From Coralloluteibacterium thermophilum (lineage in GTDB: Bacteria > Pseudomonadota > Gammaproteobacteria > Xanthomonadales > Xanthomonadaceae): a stretch of DNA of 64,000 nucleotides. Positions 42,767-48,247 of the stretch are shown in pieces. Positions within the stretch are counted from its first letter, which is position 1, and the number at the start of each line of letters is the position of its first letter. The position numbers and the translations under genes are program-made. The DNA lies in assembly GCF_042654365.1 (NCBI RefSeq), contig NZ_JBHSGG010000003.1, forward strand, positions 62,001 to 126,000, written 5' to 3'. Under the pieces are notes generated by a model. The model had not been told where the DNA came from. It searched no databases and saw only the letters and a list, made by a program, of their open reading frames with translations.

Positions 42767-42857
42767 GGGCTGTGTCCTCGTAGGTCGGGAGATCGGGTTC
42801 CCGGTCGTCGGTCACGTCCGGGAAGCCATCGCAGTCGGTGATGTCGTCCGCCTGCAT
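42660..42857 (-). CDS. Small acidic phage protein, 65 residues
   Basis: The product (MQADDITDCDGFPDVTDDREP...) is very acidic in its first half. AGAGGA lies four bases before the ATG, which supports it, but its 3' part overlaps the HNH-like gene for 107 bases. Unknown function. The 209-base gap upstream (42858-43066) has no convincing gene. Confidence 0.45.
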   Translation of the reverse strand: MQADDITDCDGFPDVTDDREPDLPTYEDTAHGLHRPKRDSRPQETPEADADLYLMERDAGALPTP

Positions 42858-42902
42858 GTGGTCCTCTGCCGGGTACCGCCCGGCGCGGTGTTGGAAGAAG
42901 GA

Positions 42903-42962
42903 GGCCCTGCCCACAGCGGTGGGGATCCGTCGCGCCGTGGGGAGCGGCGCGCGGGCAGGGCC
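42903..42962. repeat. Inverted repeat in a leftward-operon gap
   Basis: GGCCCTGCCC (42903-42912) and GGGCAGGGCC (42953-42962) are a perfect 10-base inverted repeat with a 40-base loop, inside a gap without a good gene. It could fold in the leader RNA. Confidence 0.5.
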
Positions 42963-43066
42963 GTGGAAGTTGGCAGCGGCGCGACGCCGCCCGGGATGTG
43001 CGCCGCTGCCGAAAGAGGTGCCGGGATGACGCTCGCGCCCGGCGCGCGGAGGGAGGCAGCGCGGGA

Positions 43067-43252
43067 TCAGGCGACCCGGCGCTGGAACTCGCCGAGGCCG
43101 AGCTGCTTCGCGTCCTTGCCGACCGTGAAGTGCACGGTGTAGCCACGGCCGTTCTTCTGCAGCTGCGTGACCTTCGCGCTCTCGCTCTTGCCCGACTTGG
43201 TACGCAGGTTGCCCGTGCGGAGCTGGTAGGTCTTGCCGACTTCGATGCTCAT
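43067..43252 (-). CDS. Small basic phage protein, 61 residues
   Basis: The product (MSIEVGKTYQLRTGNLRTKSGKS...) looks like a small beta-barrel: VGKTYQLR, SAKVTQLQKNGRGYTVHFTVG. No family is recognised. The 143-base gap to the gene upstream (43253-43395) has only G/C-rich inverted repeats. Confidence 0.6.
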   Translation of the reverse strand: MSIEVGKTYQLRTGNLRTKSGKSESAKVTQLQKNGRGYTVHFTVGKDAKQLGLGEFQRRVA

Positions 43253-43395
43253 GTGTTGCCTTCCTCTGATGCCGGTATCCGGCCGGCGCGGTTCGTTGAA
43301 GAGGTGCCCCTGCCGCGACGCCTGGGGCTGGCGATTCCGTGAGGCGCGTCGCTACCGCCGAGTCGCGACGCGCACCTGCGCGGCTCAGGCCCGTG

Positions 43396-43914
43396 CTATG
43401 CGGCCAGGTCCTGCTGCGTGCCGGCCTCCGCGCCGGTCGGCGGCGCGAGGGTGATCTCGTTCGACTCCTGCAGCAGCGCGCCGAGGTTCCCCATCTCGAT
43501 GCGCGTGGGGTGCACCAGCGCGCTGAACGTGATCTCGCAACTGCCGCCCTCGATGGCGGCGACCGCGAAGCGCCTCAGCGTCACGTCGCGGAACACCAGC
43601 TCGCTGCTCAGGCCGAGGCCGGTGTGCAGGGTCAGCGTGTAGCCCGGGAACTCGTCGTCGAACTTCAGCTGCTTAAGCCGCGGATCGCGCAGCGCGACCA
43701 GATCCTCGACGCCCTGGTACAGGTCGATCTGCTCACCGGGTGCGGCCGGGCGGTAGAGGAACTGGCGCAGGCCGGGCTTGATCGCATCCAGCAGCGTGTT
43801 GGGGCCGCGCAGCCGCAAGCGCAGGCTGGTCGCCTTGACGTTCTCCTCGCCGTGCTTCTCGTTGACCAGGGTCACGGCCGCGAAGAAGGCGTCGTGCTTT
43901 TCGAGTTGGAGCAT
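43396..43914 (-). CDS. Conserved phage protein in recombination operon
   Basis: The 172-residue product (MLQLEKHDAFFAAVTLVNEKHGEENVKATSLRLRLR...) is strand-rich with regular alternation, for example FPGYTLTLHTGLGLSSELVFRDVTLRRFAV. I recall this type of protein upstream of recombination ATPases in Burkholderia/Xanthomonas phages, without a known role. A link to single-stranded DNA handling is speculation from position. Confidence 0.7.
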   Translation of the reverse strand: MLQLEKHDAFFAAVTLVNEKHGEENVKATSLRLRLRGPNTLLDAIKPGLRQFLYRPAAPGEQIDLYQGVEDLVALRDPRLKQLKFDDEFPGYTLTLHTGLGLSSELVFRDVTLRRFAVAAIEGGSCEITFSALVHPTRIEMGNLGALLQESNEITLAPPTGAEAGTQQDLAA

Positions 43915-43925
43915 GTTGGGTTCCT

Positions 43926-44138
43926 TCAGTGGGCGGCGCGCGGCCGCGGGTGGTGGCGCCGCCGGGCGCGGGAGAGGGTGTAGAGCGCGCTGACCAGCTC
44001 GACGGACGCGGACAGGGCGCCCAGGAAGGCCAGCAGCGCGAACCACGGCCGGCCGTCGATGCCGGCCACGAGCACGATCAGCAGGCAGACCGCGATCAGC
44101 GCGCCACGGACTCCGATGCGGGCCTCGAGGCGCGTCAC
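43926..44138 (-). CDS. Small two-helix membrane protein
   Basis: The 70-residue product has two hydrophobic helices (GALIAVCLLIVLVAGI, about 12-27; WFALLAFLGALSASVELVSAL, about 32-52) and a basic tail. The start is GTG at 44138, overlapping the upstream stop as GTGA. Possibly a superinfection or membrane-modifying early protein; no family is recognised. Confidence 0.6.
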   Translation of the reverse strand: MTRLEARIGVRGALIAVCLLIVLVAGIDGRPWFALLAFLGALSASVELVSALYTLSRARRRHHPRPRAAH

Positions 44139-44359
44139 GCCGCACCGTCCGGCGACGGCGCGTCGCAGATGTAGCCGCGCAGCGCGGCGCGCGCCTCGGC
44201 CACGGTCTTCCCGGCCCGCACGAGGTTCCTCATGCGGGTTTCGATGCTGCGCGCCGTGCTCTCCGGGAGGCCTCGCTTCAGCGCGCGATCGCGCTCCGCA
44301 ATTGCCGCGTGGTGGGCGCGCTCGATGGGGTGGTTGCGGAGGGTGATGACATGCGCCAT
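44135..44359 (-). CDS. Small helical phage protein, 74 residues
   Basis: The product (MAHVITLRNHPIERAHHAAIAERD...) is mostly helical and basic, ending with RNLVRAGKTVAEARAALRGYICDA. No family is recognised. It lies three bases after the next upstream gene. Confidence 0.55.
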   Translation of the reverse strand: MAHVITLRNHPIERAHHAAIAERDRALKRGLPESTARSIETRMRNLVRAGKTVAEARAALRGYICDAPSPDGAA

Positions 44360-44362
44360 GGC

Positions 44363-44560
44363 TCAGTCTCCGGTCTGTGTGCAGGGCGCCACCGGCATCG
44401 GCGGCGGGGGTTGAGGGTTGTGCTTGCGGACCAGCTCAACGAACTCGTCGTCGTCCATGTCCGTGCAGTCGATGTCGCTCTCGCGCAGCTCGGCGGGGCT
44501 GACCCACTCGACCTGGCCGGCGCGCATCACGAAGCGGAAGTTCTCGGCGCGGAGGTTCAT
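44363..44560 (-). CDS. Small acidic phage protein, 65 residues
   Basis: The product (MNLRAENFRFVMRAGQVEWVSPAELRESDIDCTDMDDDEF...) has a strand-rich N-terminus and an acidic middle, ending in a poly-Pro stretch. Its ATG overlaps the upstream stop. Unknown function. Confidence 0.55.
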   Translation of the reverse strand: MNLRAENFRFVMRAGQVEWVSPAELRESDIDCTDMDDDEFVELVRKHNPQPPPPMPVAPCTQTGD

Positions 44561-44709
44561 GCGGCGGCGTCCAGCTGCGCGGTCTCCGGGGCCTGACGCT
44601 CGCGGCGCTTCGCAAGCCACGCTCGGACGTGCGCCGCCTCGGCTTCCACCGCCGCCGCATCGAACGGGATGCCGTCCTCGGGGGTCACTGCTCGCGGGTA
44701 GAGGTTCAT
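44557..44709 (-). CDS. Small phage protein, 50 residues
   Basis: The product (MNLYPRAVTPEDGIPFDAAAVEAEAAHVRAWLAKRRERQ...) is a single helical unit. It is kept because start and stop overlap both neighbours by four bases. Confidence 0.5.
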   Translation of the reverse strand: MNLYPRAVTPEDGIPFDAAAVEAEAAHVRAWLAKRRERQAPETAQLDAAA

Positions 44710-44936
44710 GCAGACACCTCGACCTCGTAGTGCGCCGCAGCCAACGCGTAGGCATCCCGCTCCGAGCTGTCCGGCCAGCGCGCCGCGATCACGCGATCGA
44801 CGCACTGGTCGTCGGTCAGCTGGTCGCCGTAGACCGAGCGCGCTTCCGCCTGGATGGATTCGTTGGCGGCGAGCACGCTGCGGATCATCGCCGCGTGGTC
44901 CAGCTCGCCTCTCATCGACTCGGGGTAGTGGTTCAT
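44706..44936 (-). CDS. First gene of leftward early operon, 76 residues
   Basis: The product (MNHYPESMRGELDHAAMIRSVLAANESIQAEARSVYG...) is helical and acidic, ending WPDSSERDAYALAAAHYEVEVSA. It follows the PL-like promoter by about 29 bases with GGAGA as Shine-Dalgarno, the position of lambda N. It is too acidic to look like an N-type RNA-binding antiterminator. Confidence 0.6.
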   Translation of the reverse strand: MNHYPESMRGELDHAAMIRSVLAANESIQAEARSVYGDQLTDDQCVDRVIAARWPDSSERDAYALAAAHYEVEVSA

Positions 44937-44971
44937 CGCTGTCTCCGGCGGTCTGGAGTGACCGTGCCGAC

Positions 44972-45001
44972 AGTCTAGAGAACTGAACTCCAAGCAGTCA
45001 A
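44972..45001 (-). promoter_or_regulatory. PL-like early leftward promoter
   Basis: On the minus strand TTGACT (45001-44996), an 18-base spacer and TAGACT (44977-44972) form the promoter. It has the same hexamers and spacing as the PR-like promoter at 46998, and AGTTCA at the same offset in the spacer. CTAGACTG over the -10 is a candidate repressor half-site. Confidence 0.75.
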
Positions 45002-45058
45002 GAGGTCTGAACTAAAAAGTTGCGACGATTCGCTGAAGAGGATCAACGGGGCAGCAAG

Positions 45059-45529
45059 ATGAAGGCGTGGGCAGCTTTGGGGGCGACGGTCGCGCTGGTG
45101 GCGCCGGCGTACGCGCAGGCACCTGACAGCGGCGCGAGCCGCTTGGGGCGTGCTCTCGCTGGCGGTGACCGGATCGCGGAGGAGGCAGCACAGCGGCGCA
45201 TGTACGACCGCGCACAGCTCGAAGCGGCGATGCAGGAAATCCGGGCGTCGCGACTGCGCCAGGAGCAGACGCAGACGGAGCAGTACTGGCAGAGCGCGTT
45301 GTTGGCGACCTATGTCGAGCAGGGTTTGCCGGAAGCGGAGGCGCGTGCGATCTCCGCGACCTACCGCATCTCGCCAGAGGGCGCCGCCATGCTCCACACG
45401 GTTCGGAGGATCGGGGTCGAGCAGGCCGCACGGGACGCCCGAGCTGCGTTAGATCGGCACGATCACCGCGTGGCCAACGACCTGATCGTTGCTGCAATCA
45501 TCGTGATGCAGGAGCTTGGCGCGGAGTAG
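45059..45529 (+). CDS. Putative exported protein in immunity region
   Basis: The 156-residue product has a clear signal peptide (MKAWAALGATVALVAPAYAQA) and a helical, Gln/Arg/Glu-rich mature part (EEAAQRRMYDRAQLEAAMQEIRASRLRQEQ). There are no cysteines or known motifs. It points rightward, against the cI operon, and its 3' end is 18 bases from the converging gene. This position suggests expression in the lysogen or from its own promoter (a moron), not with either lytic operon. I start at 45059; an ATG at 45020 would hide the signal peptide. Confidence 0.65.
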   Translation: MKAWAALGATVALVAPAYAQAPDSGASRLGRALAGGDRIAEEAAQRRMYDRAQLEAAMQEIRASRLRQEQTQTEQYWQSALLATYVEQGLPEAEARAISATYRISPEGAAMLHTVRRIGVEQAARDARAALDRHDHRVANDLIVAAIIVMQELGAE

Positions 45530-45547
45530 TAACTTCGTGCTGGCGGC

Positions 45548-46111
45548 TTAGGCGCTACCCGTGGCCTTGGCTTTGAGGCGCTCTTCTTCCTGGCGCCGCG
45601 CCTCATCATTCGCTTGACAGTCCGAATGGCGAAACCACTGCGCCGTCCTCGCCTGCCACGTGGTGAGTTTGTTGCGCACCGGCAAGTTCATCGCGAGATG
45701 GAGTTCGTTCTCGCAGAGCAAGGCCAAGGCAGCGTAGAAGGGCGGCTCGTCGCTTTCGATGCCAATCTTCGCAGCCTCCCATTCCCGCAGGTCGGCGTCC
45801 GAGGGTTCAGGGCTTCGAACGATTGCCTGTTCAAGCTCGTAGCATCGTCGACGAAGTGCGGCGTGCCGATGGGCAAGCACTCCCGTGCCGACCACCAAGT
45901 CGATCGTCGAAGCAAGGACGACCGCGACCGCGCCGGTGGTTGAGAGCCACATCGGGAAGTCGTCGGCTACTGCCGCAAAAGCAGCGGAGCCGCCGAGGAT
46001 GCCAATCATCGCCGTGGCTTTGCGCCATCGCTCGAAGAACGCTTCACGCCTCCCGTGGTAACGCTGAGAGAGGCGGGCGTACCAGATCAAGTCCCAGATG
46101 TCCTTCCGCAT
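45548..46111 (-). CDS. Two-helix membrane protein, SLATT-like
   Basis: The 187-residue product starts with a cytoplasmic aromatic segment (DLIWYARLSQRYHGRREAFFERW). Two hydrophobic helices follow (about 34-48, AMIGILGGSAAFAAV, and 55-76, LSTTGAVAVVLASTIDLVVGTG), then a long helical cytoplasmic tail. This layout resembles SLATT domains, two-helix membrane effectors linked to nucleotide-sensing defence. Similarity is by eye only. It is downstream of cI on the same strand, so it should be expressed in the lysogen. Confidence 0.65.
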   Translation of the reverse strand: MRKDIWDLIWYARLSQRYHGRREAFFERWRKATAMIGILGGSAAFAAVADDFPMWLSTTGAVAVVLASTIDLVVGTGVLAHRHAALRRRCYELEQAIVRSPEPSDADLREWEAAKIGIESDEPPFYAALALLCENELHLAMNLPVRNKLTTWQARTAQWFRHSDCQANDEARRQEEERLKAKATGSA

Positions 46112-46151
46112 GACTACGGGCCGAGGCTGGCTTGGAGTTCCCGAAGCCGCA

Positions 46152-46274
46152 TCAGTCCTTCCGTGGTGGAGGTGGCGGTGGCGGGCGGGTTACCGGAACC
46201 TCGCCCTTCCTGGAAGGTTCGCGGTAGGTCGGCCGCGAGGGTGGCGGTGGAGGCGGCGGCGCTCGGTTGGGCAT
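46152..46274 (-). CDS. Proline-rich 40-residue peptide
   Basis: This short gene begins MPNRA followed by seven prolines, a basic linker (SRPTYREPSRKGEVPVTR), seven more prolines and RKD. AGAGGA lies about nine bases before the ATG at 46274, which is 16 bases after the cI stop. I recall small Pro-rich peptides of this look beside repressor genes in other prophages. The function is unknown; poly-Pro arms suggest a protein-interaction tag or a translation-pausing peptide. Confidence 0.6.
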   Translation of the reverse strand: MPNRAPPPPPPPSRPTYREPSRKGEVPVTRPPPPPPPRKD

Positions 46275-46290
46275 CGGGCTGATCCTCTGG

Positions 46291-46962
46291 CTATTCTTCC
46301 CAGCTTCCAATCCAGCGGACACGGCCGATGATCTCGATCGGGTCCTTGGGGTTGTTCATCCACTTCGGCTTGCCCCAGGCGTGGTCGCCGGCGGGATTGT
46401 CCGAGCGGAACATCACGCCAGCATCAGTTAGCTCCGCCCGCTTGGCGTAGATCTCGCCGCGCCACTTAACGATGTAAACCGCGCCGTCGACCGGCCGAGT
46501 GTCGGACGTGTCGAAGAGTAGGGCGTCGCCCTTCTTGATGCGTGGCTCCATCGAGTCGCCGTCGCCGTAGAACACGTGCAGGTTCCGCGGGTTCAGGCCT
46601 TTCCTGCTCAGGCTGCGTTGCCGGAACTTCAGGCTGTGGGTCTCGGCGTATTCTTGAGCCTCAGTGCCGAGACCAAGGCCGACCGCCTGGCTGTAACCGG
46701 TGACGTCGGCCCAGTCCTCATCGACCGGGGATGCAACCGAGGCCTCCATCGGTCCTCGGCCAGAGGTCAGCCACGCCGCGCTCACTCCCAGGAAGCCGCA
46801 GATCGTGCGCACCGTAGATTCGCGCACCTTCTCGGGCTTCGTGGTGTCGTTGAGGATGTTGTAGATCGTCCCCTTCGACAGCCCGCTCGCGGCGATCAGG
46901 TCCGGCGGCTGCCATCCCTTCGCATCGAGAGCCTGCGCGAGGCGTTCACCCATAGTCGTCAT
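46291..46962 (-). CDS. CI-type phage repressor (XRE HTH plus S24 peptidase)
   Basis: The 223-residue product has an N-terminal HTH (IAASGLSKGTIYNILN, about 23-38) and a LexA-like C-terminal domain. The catalytic Ser137 (GDGDSMEPRIKKGD) and Lys174 (GEIYAKRAEL) are in place, so RecA-stimulated self-cleavage and SOS induction are expected. A canonical Ala-Gly cleavage site was not identified with confidence. It is divergent from cro across a 72-base control region and leads a short operon with the Pro-rich peptide and the SLATT-like protein. Confidence 0.92.
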   Translation of the reverse strand: MTTMGERLAQALDAKGWQPPDLIAASGLSKGTIYNILNDTTKPEKVRESTVRTICGFLGVSAAWLTSGRGPMEASVASPVDEDWADVTGYSQAVGLGLGTEAQEYAETHSLKFRQRSLSRKGLNPRNLHVFYGDGDSMEPRIKKGDALLFDTSDTRPVDGAVYIVKWRGEIYAKRAELTDAGVMFRSDNPAGDHAWGKPKWMNNPKDPIEIIGRVRWIGSWEE

Positions 46963-46969
46963 GTTCAGA

Positions 46970-46995
46970 ACACTAGACCGAATACGGTTTAGTGT
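46970..46995. promoter_or_regulatory. 26-base operator palindrome between cI and cro
   Basis: Left half ACACTAGACCG and right half CGGTTTAGTGT are mirror images apart from one position, joined by AATA. The half-sites CTAGACCG and CTAAACCG match CTAGACTG sequences overlapping the -10 boxes of both early promoters. A smaller perfect palindrome TGTTCAGAACA overlaps its left edge (46962-46972), next to the cI start. Confidence 0.75.
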
Positions 46996-46997
46996 GA

Positions 46998-47027
46998 TTG
47001 ACTGTGCGTAGTTCATAGCTCTAGACT
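46998..47027 (+). promoter_or_regulatory. PR-like early rightward promoter
   Basis: TTGACT (46998-47003), an 18-base spacer with AGTTCA, and TAGACT (47022-47027) are followed by the cro ATG only 7 bases later. Transcription should begin at or next to the start codon. CTAGACTG (47021-47028) is a candidate repressor half-site. Confidence 0.78.
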
Positions 47028-47034
47028 GCGCGTC

Positions 47035-47238
47035 ATGAACATGACCAAGCGCGCTGTACGGGAGGCTCTCGGTTTCACGATGGACCGAGAGCTGGCGGCC
47101 TTCTTCAACGTCAGCAAGGGCGCGATCAGCGCCTGGTCCGACGACGAGCCGATTCCCGAAGGGCGGCAGTGGGAGCTGCGTGCGCGCCGCCCCGACCTCT
47201 TTGACGCGCCCCCGTCTAGCGGCCAGCAGGCCGCCTGA
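47035..47238 (+). CDS. Cro-like repressor
   Basis: The 67-residue product has a Cro/YdaS-type HTH: REALGFTMDRELAAFFNVSKGAISAWSDDEPIPEGRQWELRARRPDLF. It is the first gene of the rightward operon and divergent from cI. No Shine-Dalgarno precedes the ATG at 47035. An ATG two codons later (47041) also lacks one, consistent with leaderless translation. Confidence 0.85.
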   Translation: MNMTKRAVREALGFTMDRELAAFFNVSKGAISAWSDDEPIPEGRQWELRARRPDLFDAPPSSGQQAA

Positions 47239-47271
47239 CGTGTCCCCAATCCCTTCCATCTGAACTCCTCT

Positions 47272-47303
47272 GGCGCCGGGCACTCCGCCGGCGCCCTTTT
47301 TTT
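47272..47303 (+). terminator. Rho-independent terminator after cro (tR1-like)
   Basis: GGCGCCGG (47272-47279) pairs with CCGGCGCC (47288-47295) around an 8-base loop, followed by C and seven T residues (47297-47303). It lies between cro and the CII-like gene, as tR1 does in lambda. Confidence 0.88.
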
Positions 47304-47331
47304 CGCCCGCCGGCAACCGTCAACACCACGC

Positions 47332-47700
47332 ATGAACACGCAACGTGAGTTTCCTCTGATTGCTGGAACCCGCGCTCCAGAGCGCCTTCCGGCCCATCTC
47401 GTCGGCCTGTGCCGCAGCAGCGCCGAGGCGCTCCGGCTGGCCATCCAGTACGGGAAGAAGACCCAGGCCTTCGTCGCCGACGCCCTCGGCATGGAGCGCG
47501 CGCAGCTGTCGCGGATCCTCTCCGGCATCGCGCACTTCCCGGCCGACAAGGCCTTGGAGTTCGCCTACCTGGTCGGGAACTGGGGCTGGCATCAGTGGGT
47601 CGCGCACAGCTGCGGCATGGACCTGGTCCCCAGGGTCGAGACGGTCGAGGAGCGGATTCTGCGGCTCGAGGCGGAGAACGCACGGCTGAGGGCTGCGTGA
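47332..47700 (+). CDS. CII-like HTH regulator
   Basis: The 122-residue product has an HTH (KTQAFVADALGMERAQLSRILSGIAHFPADKALEFAYLVGNW, about 43-85), an HQWVAHSCGMD segment and a C-terminal coiled coil (VEERILRLEAENARLRAA) suited to oligomerisation. Position (after cro and the terminator) and build fit a CII-type activator. Which promoter it would act on cannot be told. Confidence 0.65.
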   Translation: MNTQREFPLIAGTRAPERLPAHLVGLCRSSAEALRLAIQYGKKTQAFVADALGMERAQLSRILSGIAHFPADKALEFAYLVGNWGWHQWVAHSCGMDLVPRVETVEERILRLEAENARLRAA

Positions 47701-47791
47701 CTACGTGGGCCTGCCGCATGGTCGCAACCCCCGTGGAATCGGCCTCGGTTGCGCGCCGAATCCCGGCCAGAGGCCGGGGAGGATCGTCGGC

Positions 47792-47983
47792 ATGACCAGA
47801 CGCCGCCCCTCCGCTGTCGAAGTAGCCCGCCAGCTCGCCCACATGCGTGCGGCCATCGCCGAGTGCGGGCGCCACCACGACGAACGCGAGATCCGGGAGG
47901 CAGCGCGGCATCTGGGCCGCGAGGGCTGCCTGCCGGACCGGCAACTCCAGCTCGCGCCTCAGCGGCGCGAGGAGGCGAAGTGA
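47792..47983 (+). CDS. Small phage protein, 63 residues
   Basis: The product (MTRRRPSAVEVARQLAHMRAAIAECGRHHDEREIREAARHL...) is basic and helical. GGGGAGG upstream supports the ATG at 47792. Unknown function. Confidence 0.55.
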   Translation: MTRRRPSAVEVARQLAHMRAAIAECGRHHDEREIREAARHLGREGCLPDRQLQLAPQRREEAK

Positions 47984-47997
47984 GACCTGATCGAGAT

Positions 47998-48195
47998 CTA
48001 GGCCTGCAGAGGAGGGAGAGGCACGCCCTCGCCGTCGTCCTCTTCGGGGTAGCCGAGCGAATACCAGATCGACGGGTGCCCCTCGTCATCCTGGCCTGCA
48101 GCTACCGCGAGCAACACCCACCCCTCGCGCAACCTCTGGTTGACGGTGGCGACGTCACTCGTGCCGTCGCACTCGACGATGTTCCGCAGGTCCAT
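47998..48195 (-). CDS. Small phage protein on opposite strand, 65 residues
   Basis: The product MDLRNIVECDGTSDVATVNQRLREGWVLLAVAAGQDDEGHPSIWYSLGYP (given in part) looks like a small strand-rich fold that I recall from several prophages. It points against the surrounding rightward operon, so it may be a separately expressed moron. No function is known. Confidence 0.6.
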   Translation of the reverse strand: MDLRNIVECDGTSDVATVNQRLREGWVLLAVAAGQDDEGHPSIWYSLGYPEEDDGEGVPLPPLQA

Positions 48196-48247
48196 GGCAT
48201 CCGCTCGTTGGGTGTGGGCCCGGACTATAGCCGGGCAGGGGGCACCG

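Noticed and set aside
46152..46962. Toxin-antitoxin pair formed by cI and the small peptide
   Set aside because: cI has a full S24 domain and operators of a phage repressor; the peptide does not resemble known toxins.
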